The notes beneath the pieces were generated by a model. That model saw only the letters and a program-made list of their open reading frames with translations, searched no databases and was not told where the DNA came from. Below are positions 1-7,300 of a DNA stretch of 25,904 nucleotides, piece after piece (the first letter of the stretch is position 1; the number at the start of each line of letters is the position of its first letter). Source of the stretch: Cymbomonas tetramitiformis. Lineage: Eukaryota; Chlorophyta; Pyramimonadophyceae; Pyramimonadales; Pyramimonadaceae. The DNA lies in assembly GCA_001247695.2 (NCBI GenBank), contig LGRX02035301.1, positions 1 to 25,904 on the forward strand, written 5' to 3'. Made by a program: the position numbers and the translations under genes.

Positions 1-1
1 G

Positions 2-1612
2 CATGGGTCAGTGCATACTCCTGTGCGCCTGACTGAGATTGAGGACAGTGACGCTTTCACTCTGGAAGTGGAGAAAACGCAAGTGGATGAAGCGCGGCGT
101 TGCGCGGAAAGCCGTACTGGAACTCAGCAGAGACGCCTGCCCTTGTACTCATGGGTAACCATCGCGGAAAATGCCTTAGAGTCCGAGTTGACAGAATTTG
201 ACCCCCTGGGACTCCAAATTTGGGCAGCATTTTCATCTTCCGAGGCGTACTTGTTTAGAGGAATGGCGGCTGGCAACCAACCAACTCCCGCCACAGTCCC
301 AGCTAGACTGGGCGTCAATCGGTTTCCCTCTGGTGTTCCCAGCGCAGCAGAGTACAGATCGCCTGGAAATTCCTTGCCAGCGGCCCCGGGACTCCTGCCA
401 GTAGACCAGCGCCTTTCTCAATTCCCAGGGCACCACGATCTTATGGGAGCGGCTTCCCCAAGTGATGTCTACCGAGAATCCAAGACAGTGGCTGATGTGC
501 TCAAGCTGATCAGAGACATTCCTATGTACCCCTCCTCCGCTGACCTAATCACCACTGACGCAGATATTGCCGCGCTTCCACCCTTTTCTGAAGCGCTGGT
601 CAATTTTCTGTCAATGGGCGTAGTCACCTTCGCCTTGGGTCGCATGAGTGCTTATCGCCTAGACCTAACCATGATCACCATGCCGGAGATCTTGAAGGAA
701 GTGGCTCAACGCAAACTACAGCCTCGATCCCTAACTTTTCTCAAGCAAGGTGGAATGATGAACTCGGAGGCCTGGAACCGGCGTTACGCCACTTTGGCGC
801 ATTTCCTGGCCGACGTAGCCAGGAGCGTACTGGATGACATCGCGCTGGTAGGATTAGCGGGGACAGTGATGCGCATGGCGCAGCGACGAGAAGAGACTGC
901 GCGTTTGTTCGCTACTCGTCTGGTATCCTGGCACGAGGTAGTCCAGTTATTGGCAGACGCCATGCCCAACTGCCACGCCATCAGCCAACAGCAGCTATTA
1001 TATCAGTTCTGGTCTGGACTGCGACTGAAGCAAGCCGTCATGGATCGCCTTATTGAGGATCGGTTGGATCTGCAAAGTCCAGCGGATTGGGAAAGCAATC
1101 ATCCCGGATCCACCGCGCTGCAGCATATCATCACTGTGGCCACCAAATTGGAGCGCAGTGAAGCTCTGACCGCAGCACGAACCTCTCCCGCCTCAGCACC
1201 TGCGAACCGAAGTCCTGCCTGGAGGAATGGTCGCTCGTCCTCCAGACTTAACGCCGTGCAGGACGCTGGGGAGGAAGATGCTACTGACCCCGACCCCGCC
1301 GACCTCAGGGTGCAGCACGCCGTGCCGCCCAGCCCGGCGGGATTGACCAGGCCGCCACGCCGATGTTACGTCTGCAACTCTCACTCCCATTTATGGGCTA
1401 ACTGTCCCGACGAGGCCAAGAAACGAGCCTGGATTGCTGACGCCCCAGCTCGTTTGGCACGCCGCCGCGCTGCAAATGAATCTCATATCGCAGCGCTGGA
1501 AACAGAATGGGAGGATTTGGAAGAGGAAGTGGAAGCGCTGGAGTATTTTCAGAACGAGGAATCGGCCGCAGCGTCCTCCTCGGGTCAGCAATCTGCGGAA
1601 GAGGAGGACTGA
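2..1612 (+). CDS. gag: Gag polyprotein of the Ty3/gypsy element, N-terminus outside window
   Basis: Structural capsid/nucleocapsid protein that would form the virus-like particle and bind the element RNA. The frame is open to the left edge and no in-frame ATG sits near base 1, so the true start is upstream; at least 536 residues are visible. The middle part (about 900-1170) has the helical look of a retrotransposon Gag domain, ending in a TALQHIITVATKLE-type helix. A canonical CX2CX4HX4C zinc knuckle lies at 1364-1405 (Cys, Cys, His, Cys all present). The C-terminus is a Glu-rich, probably coiled-coil tail (1490-1612). The frame overlaps the next ORF by 133 nt in the -1 frame, so protease and pol would need a frameshift. 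Family assignment is firm; the exact N-terminus is unknown. Confidence 0.9.
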   Translation, partial: HGSVHTPVRLTEIEDSDAFTLEVEKTQVDEARRCAESRTGTQQRRLPLYSWVTIAENALESELTEFDPLGLQIWAAFSSSEAYLFRGMAAGNQPTPATVPARLGVNRFPSGVPSAAEYRSPGNSLPAAPGLLPVDQRLSQFPGHHDLMGAASPSDVYRESKTVADVLKLIRDIPMYPSSADLITTDADIAALPPFSEALVNFLSMGVVTFALGRMSAYRLDLTMITMPEILKEVAQRKLQPRSLTFLKQGGMMNSEAWNRRYATLAHFLADVARSVLDDIALVGLAGTVMRMAQRREETARLFATRLVSWHEVVQLLADAMPNCHAISQQQLLYQFWSGLRLKQAVMDRLIEDRLDLQSPADWESNHPGSTALQHIITVATKLERSEALTAARTSPASAPANRSPAWRNGRSSSRLNAVQDAGEEDATDPDPADLRVQHAVPPSPAGLTRPPRRCYVCNSHSHLWANCPDEAKKRAWIADAPARLARRRAANESHIAALETEWEDLEEEVEALEYFQNEESAAASSSGQQSAEEED

Positions 1613-4365
1613 GTGTCTTCCTGCCGGCGGGACGCCGGCGCCAGGGCGGTATGGGTAACCGCCCCTGGGCAAGGAGTACAGCCTTCGCCCACAACCGGGG
1701 GAATATCCAGAAAGAGCCTCCGCCACCCCCCAACCCTCTGGCCGCTCAAGGGTACGGATTCACCTGGTCTGCCGATCAGAGGCGACAACGCCATCTCGAC
1801 AGAACCAGAACCCTACGGGATGAACCCTCGTTGACCAGTACCGCTGTTTACACAGCGAACCTTTCCACTGAGCGGGGCCGGCGAGAACATCACTTGGTGT
1901 CCCGGCGCCATCAGCGGTCGCCACGAAGGTCACCCACTTCGTCGCCTGAGCGCTCCAAGCCTCCCGTTATGTTCAGTGTAGATCGCTCCCTTAGAACTGG
2001 TGATCGCCGTCAGGCTCCACAACGCGAGCGTGGCGAAACGCCCCGCGTTGACCCCACTAACCCTAACCCTAACCCTAACCCTAACCCTAACCCTAACCCT
2101 GAGGCATCAGTACTGGCAGCACTGGATGAGGATGATGGTCAGGAAGAGGAGACCCAGTGGACCTTCAACCCACTCAACACCCCCTGGCGGAAAACTCCTC
2201 GACCGCGGGTACCGAGAAAAGCTCCGGTGGAGCGTATGCGAGCCTTGAGGCAGCGGATTCAGGATGTAACGCTACCTGCGGTTTCACACCCTCTGGACGA
2301 CAGTGGGGAGGAAGGGGGTGGAACTTCAAAAACTGGCCCAGCTTCAGAACCCCCACCTTTTAAACTTCGACCTGAGGTGTTTCCTTCGACGTCTCGACCA
2401 GCAGCGTGTCCAGCCTTGGCAGAGAGGGCGTCCTTAAGCGCAGAGCGCACTACGAGTGCAGCGCGCAAGCGCACTGGAAAACCTCGCAGCAGAACTCCGA
2501 AGACGGTACGAGACCGACTGCAGCATGAGGCAGAGGTTACGAGGCTGGGAGATGAACCACCAGGACTTCGAGCAGAGTCACTGGCGGATCGCACGCGTGC
2601 TTGGAGAGAGATGACGCACCCGGAGCACATGGCCGCGGCAGCGCTGGTAAAGGAGAATGAGAAATGGAGAAATGCATGGGTACCAGAAGGGTGGAGCAGA
2701 TATCGCCGCCGCTGGTACAGATGGCATGGGAAGGTCACCCCTGACCTAACGATAACCGAAGGAGCAGTTCAGCTATCTCTCGAGACCGAGTGCGGTACTA
2801 TCCCAGGTTCTGGTGGAGATGTAGGAATTCCAGACGCATGGTGCAGTCTATACAGGGTGCACCAATGGAACCAGCGAGAAAGGGAAGCAGCGGAGGAGGC
2901 TGCTCACCTGGCTCTACCCTCAACAGCAAGTGGTGATTCACTCTCCCTGGACTCAGCGGAACCATCAGATGCGAATCCCGCGACAACTCTGGATTTGACC
3001 TTATCTCCATCCAGTTCTCAGCCCGCAACTTCTGGGGACATTTCTGACCTCGAGGATTCCCAGCGGTCGCTCAACTTCACGCAGCAGTTGATGGAGCGAC
3101 AGCTGGCCGCCGCCAGATCGGAGAACAACCCAAGTGTGCTGACAACGGTGACAGAAGGAGTGGAGCCGACTCCCCTGAAAACCATCCAGGAGGAAACCCA
3201 CCTGGAACTGCTACTGACCATTCAGAAACAGCAACGCCATCGTCTGCGGCCGATCCGGGAAGGTAATGAAGCAGTGGCAGCACCAGCGAACGTCACCAAC
3301 GCCCAGGCAGCACCGCGGGAAGAAGAACCCCCCTCGTTCACTCAAAAGTCCGAACCAGAAGACAGCGCTAGGGAGGAAGAGGAGGAGAAGATGTCCATCC
3401 AACCTCTTCGCTCTTACCCTCTGGAAAGCCGCACGCAGAGCCGCGCCAGACGACGCGCTCAGGGACAAGAGCGACGCGCTAAGGAGCGGCAGCTACAAGC
3501 AGATCGCGACCTCGAAGGTGGATGGTACTTTGGTCCGGATCCTCGTTCGCAGCCTGCACCACCGCGCACAAGACCTATCCGGTCTAAGCAGCGCGTACCT
3601 TTGCATCACCCAGCGCGAGCAGCCATCTGTGCACATCTGCGACGCGATGGTCAAGTAATGTGGAACCAGGACAGTCAGCTGACTGCGATTCGGGACAAAG
3701 AGGGAACGCTGCTATTGGTGTTCTGGGCTTTGCTGAAGGGACAGCGAGTGCGCGTGCTGGTGGATTCGGGTGCCTCGGATGAATTCATCTCCAGTGAGTG
3801 CGTCAAGAGATTGAACCTCACAGTCCGCGCTAATGGGATGCCGCTGAACGTTACCCTCGCGGATGGGTCAGTGCAGACCTCTGCGCAAGTCGCTTACGGC
3901 AAGCTGACCGCCGAGACTTCCGAGGGGACTTACTCCGAGGTCATCAAGATGCGAGTACTTCCTTTGGGCATCAAGGTGGACATTGTACTCGGAGGAAGGT
4001 GGTTGAGACACCTCTCGCCGGTCACGCTGGACTATGATGGGTGGGGATCAGTCCAGTTTCGCCAGCATGGCAAATCCGTGCGGATACGGGGATGTTCGCC
4101 AGGGCGTAGCCCTACACGCAAAGGCGAGAGAACCGCGATGGCTCTGGAACCGATGGTAATGTTATCAGCGGCTCAAGCGACCAAGGAGATCAAATCCTAT
4201 CGGCGCAGATATGCGGGAATGGACAGTGCCGCGACACCCCACGACATCTTAGTGGCCTATGCGACACCTCTGGTAGGGACTTCGATGTTATCAGCGGTGG
4301 CCACCAGCGAGAATTTGGAGGACCCTTCAATCTCCCCGAGTGGAGAAAGAAGTTTCAGAAGCTGA
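1480..4365 (+). CDS. pro: Protease ORF of the Ty3/gypsy element with a very long disordered N-terminal extension
   Basis: Aspartic protease that would mature Gag and Pol. The frame is open from 1480 (after a TGA at 1477-1479); the first ATG is at 1507, giving 952 residues. The protease core is at the C-terminus: the active-site DSGA is at 3763-3774 within RVLVDSGAS, and the flap-distal hydrophobic-Gly motif IVLGG is at 3982-3996, the usual retropepsin pair. Everything before it, about 700 residues, is Arg-, Pro-, Glu- and Ser-rich with no recognisable fold and includes an Asn-Pro repeat encoded by CCCTAA units. Known Ty3 elements usually have a short stretch here. The ORF is -1 relative to gag and overlaps pol by 256 nt. 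It could be made by frameshifting or from its own ATG. Confidence 0.85.
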   Translation: MSYRSAGNRMGGFGRGSGSAGVFSERGIGRSVLLGSAICGRGGLSVFLPAGRRRQGGMGNRPWARSTAFAHNRGNIQKEPPPPPNPLAAQGYGFTWSADQRRQRHLDRTRTLRDEPSLTSTAVYTANLSTERGRREHHLVSRRHQRSPRRSPTSSPERSKPPVMFSVDRSLRTGDRRQAPQRERGETPRVDPTNPNPNPNPNPNPNPEASVLAALDEDDGQEEETQWTFNPLNTPWRKTPRPRVPRKAPVERMRALRQRIQDVTLPAVSHPLDDSGEEGGGTSKTGPASEPPPFKLRPEVFPSTSRPAACPALAERASLSAERTTSAARKRTGKPRSRTPKTVRDRLQHEAEVTRLGDEPPGLRAESLADRTRAWREMTHPEHMAAAALVKENEKWRNAWVPEGWSRYRRRWYRWHGKVTPDLTITEGAVQLSLETECGTIPGSGGDVGIPDAWCSLYRVHQWNQREREAAEEAAHLALPSTASGDSLSLDSAEPSDANPATTLDLTLSPSSSQPATSGDISDLEDSQRSLNFTQQLMERQLAAARSENNPSVLTTVTEGVEPTPLKTIQEETHLELLLTIQKQQRHRLRPIREGNEAVAAPANVTNAQAAPREEEPPSFTQKSEPEDSAREEEEEKMSIQPLRSYPLESRTQSRARRRAQGQERRAKERQLQADRDLEGGWYFGPDPRSQPAPPRTRPIRSKQRVPLHHPARAAICAHLRRDGQVMWNQDSQLTAIRDKEGTLLLVFWALLKGQRVRVLVDSGASDEFISSECVKRLNLTVRANGMPLNVTLADGSVQTSAQVAYGKLTAETSEGTYSEVIKMRVLPLGIKVDIVLGGRWLRHLSPVTLDYDGWGSVQFRQHGKSVRIRGCSPGRSPTRKGERTAMALEPMVMLSAAQATKEIKSYRRRYAGMDSAATPHDILVAYATPLVGTSMLSAVATSENLEDPSISPSGERSFRS
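1623..1639 (+). other. GC-rich hairpin just after the gag stop codon
   Basis: GCCGGCG and CGCCGGC form a perfect 7-bp stem around the 3-nt loop GGA, 10 nt downstream of the gag TGA (1610-1612). Its place next to a required -1 frame change suggests a frameshift stimulator, but it lies rather far from any codon that could slip and may simply reflect coding sequence. Confidence 0.5.
2061..2100 (+). repeat. In-frame telomere-type (CCCTAA)n tract
   Basis: Six perfect CCCTAA units plus a partial CCCT, 40 bp, encoding alternating Asn and Pro in the protease ORF. CCCTAA is the complement of the widespread TTAGGG telomere repeat. A 6-bp unit keeps the reading frame whatever the copy number. Confidence 0.97.
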
Positions 4366-7300
4366 TCGAGTCCTTTTCACCTCGAGTAATTCGCGAAGCG
4401 CTGCCCAACTTTGACGCCCTGCGAAAAGATGAAGTGGCCCACGTGAGACTGCAAGAGGGATGGAATGGCAACGCGCCCGCTAAGAGGCCCTACAAGATGT
4501 CCATGGTGGAGCTGACTCAATTGCGAGAACGCCTGGATGAACTCCTGAGCAAGGGCTACATCAGACCTTCCTCAAGTCCGTTCGCTGCACCAGTGCTGAT
4601 GGTTCCCAAGCCTGGGAAACCCGAAGTACTCAGAATGCTCTGCGACTTCCGAGCCATCAACAGCCTGACCGTCAAGGACAAATATCCACTTCCCGACATT
4701 CAGCAGTTGTTCGACTCCATGCATGGGGCCAAGTACTTCTCCTCCTTCGATGCGGTCGATGGATTCTGGCAGATGGCTATGGCGTCCGAGGATGTGGAAA
4801 AGACGGCGTTCACTTCTCCCTATGGCTCGTATGAGTGGTTGGTGATGCCCATGGGGTTGACCAACAGTCCTTCCTGCTATCAGAGACGCATGCAGCGCGC
4901 TCTGGGACATCTTCCTTTTGTAAGAATATTCCTCGACGATTGTATCCTCTTCAGCAACACCTTGGAGGAGCATCTTTCCCATCTCCAGCAATTTCTCGAA
5001 GTCTGTGAGAACCAGGGTATCTACCTCAAAGAGTCTAAGTGTCAACTATTGCAGACCCAGATACGCTTTCTGGGGCACGTGATCTCACGGGAAGGAAGTC
5101 AACCTCAACATGACAAGCTGGCCGCCATCAGGGACTGGCCCGCTCTCGAAAACGCCACGCATGTGCGCCAATTTTTGGGGTTGGCTGGGTACTACCGGCG
5201 GTACATGCTGGGCTTCTCTGAAGTAGCACAACCCTTGACTCAGCTCACCAAAGGGGATGTCGCTTGGCTATGGGGACCCATGCAGCGTTGGGCCTTCGAG
5301 GAGATTAAGAAGGCGCTATGTTCTTCCCCCACTCTGGCGCTACCCGATATGAAAGCGGCGGCCGAAGGACGGCATCCTTTCGTGGTACAAACTGACGCCA
5401 GTGGAGTGGCACTAGGGGGAGTACTGATGCAAGACGTAGGAAATGGATTGCAACCTATCGCCTTTGAGAGCAGACAGTTTAATGGAGCCGAGCAGAACTA
5501 CCATGCTGGCGAAAGAGAACTCTGCGCTCTCCATCACTGCACTACGCAAACTTGGCGACACTACCTCATCTGGACTGAGTTCCAATTGCAGGGTGACCAC
5601 AAGCCCCTAGTCTGGTTAATGGCACCCGGACAACCTCTCAGCCGACGCCAAGCCCGATGGTACATGGATCTAGTGGAGGTAGGGGTACCCGAGATGGAAT
5701 ACATCCCCGGGGCGCTACTCTGGGTTCCAGACGCTCTGTCCAGGCGACCCGACTACAAGGAAATTTCCGCGAGAGAAGGACTGGTAGAAGCTGGCTTTGT
5801 GCATCCGGTTACTGGGAAACCGCAGCGACCTCCCTCGGCCGCAGACACTGCCAGCAAGTTTCGACCTGCAGCTGGTAAAGAGTCCCGCCAAGGACGCGCG
5901 CCCCTGGGAGTGGTAGATCCCAACAAGTTGAAGGAGCGCAAGTCCAACAGCGCCAAGACCAAAGAGCCTGAACCAGTCCTCGCGTACAGTGGGACTCTCA
6001 CCTGGATGGACTCCCCTCAACTCTGGATGGACGCCTTACATACCCTGCAGCTGGCCGAAACTGGGTACGAGAAAGCAACCCTGGCAGTTCAGACGCGCTC
6101 TGGCAAACTGACAGCGTCCTCGCCCCCTTCTCCCAGGAAGACCCCTGTTGATTACTCAGCAACGCCGAAGTGCAGCGAGGCCTCAACCAGACTCCTGGAG
6201 CCCAGCGATCGACAGGACTGGAAGTTCCGTGCGGACATGTTCGACTTCTTGAGTCAAGAATATGGACCTTTCGAGGTGGACGCCTGCTGCGACTTGGGAG
6301 GAAAGAATCGTCAGGTCAACCGCTACTGGACGGACTGCTTGAAGGAAAACTGGCGAGGGTTGAACGTCTGGTGCAATCCTCCCTTCTCCTCCAACCATTT
6401 GACCATCGAGGCCGTACCGAGGAAATATGTGGAAGAATGGCGTCTGGACCCTGAGAATACTTCAGCTCTCTTTGTCCTTCCTGACTTTCAGTCTCGCATG
6501 CCACAGTGGCGGCAGTTGTTCAGAGCTGCGGGAATGAGAGTGGAGTACATTATTCCTACCCATGACGCTCAAGGAGAACCTGTGCAGATGTTCGCCGCCC
6601 CGGATGGAGCCCTTCTGGATCTTCCTTGGCCCCTGCTAGTGGTGTACGCCCCGCCAGCTCGACAGCGTGTCAAGCGGGAAAGGAAAACGAGTTCCCCCCC
6701 TCCTATCGTGCGTACTGGAGAAGCGGCCAGCGTTCGAGACCTGCATCAGCAGATATCAGGAGGCCAGTTCCTCAAAGCGCTGCAAGCGGAATATGGGCGA
6801 CCTGGTCCCCTCCAGACTTTAAGGAAGGAAATCCAAGAAGCTCCGCATCAACGCACTCGTGACTTCTGCGTAGTGGGAGATGTGTTGTGGAGGGTGAGCG
6901 CTGGGCGCTATCAGTTGGTACTGGGAGAAGATTCACCACTCCGTGAGGTAGTACTGCAAGAGGCGCATGCATCTGTTTCAGCTGGACACGCGGGCAGGGA
7001 CAAAACTCTGGAACGAGTACTGCGACGCTTCTGGTGGAAAGGGGCAGCAGAAGATGTGGGACGCTGGGTTTCATCTTGCACTATCTGTCAAGCGGTGCGA
7101 CCGAGAAATTCCTACCCGGATGGATTGCTGAACCCACACACTATTCCTACGCGACTATGGCAAGTGGTCAGTGTGGACTTTGTTACTGGACTGCCAGTCA
7201 CGGCGCGGAATCACGATGCCTTTGCTACTTTCACATGTAAGCTCAGCAAAATGGTTCACATCATCCCGTTGAACTTCCAGGACAGCTCCTCTGAGGTTAT

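Noticed and set aside
1613..1834. Read-through of the gag stop in the same frame
   Set aside because: The frame closes after 73 codons, while the frame leading to the protease is -1.
2061..2100. True chromosome end
   Set aside because: The CCCTAA tract is short, perfectly in frame and inside an element ORF, with unbroken coding on both sides.
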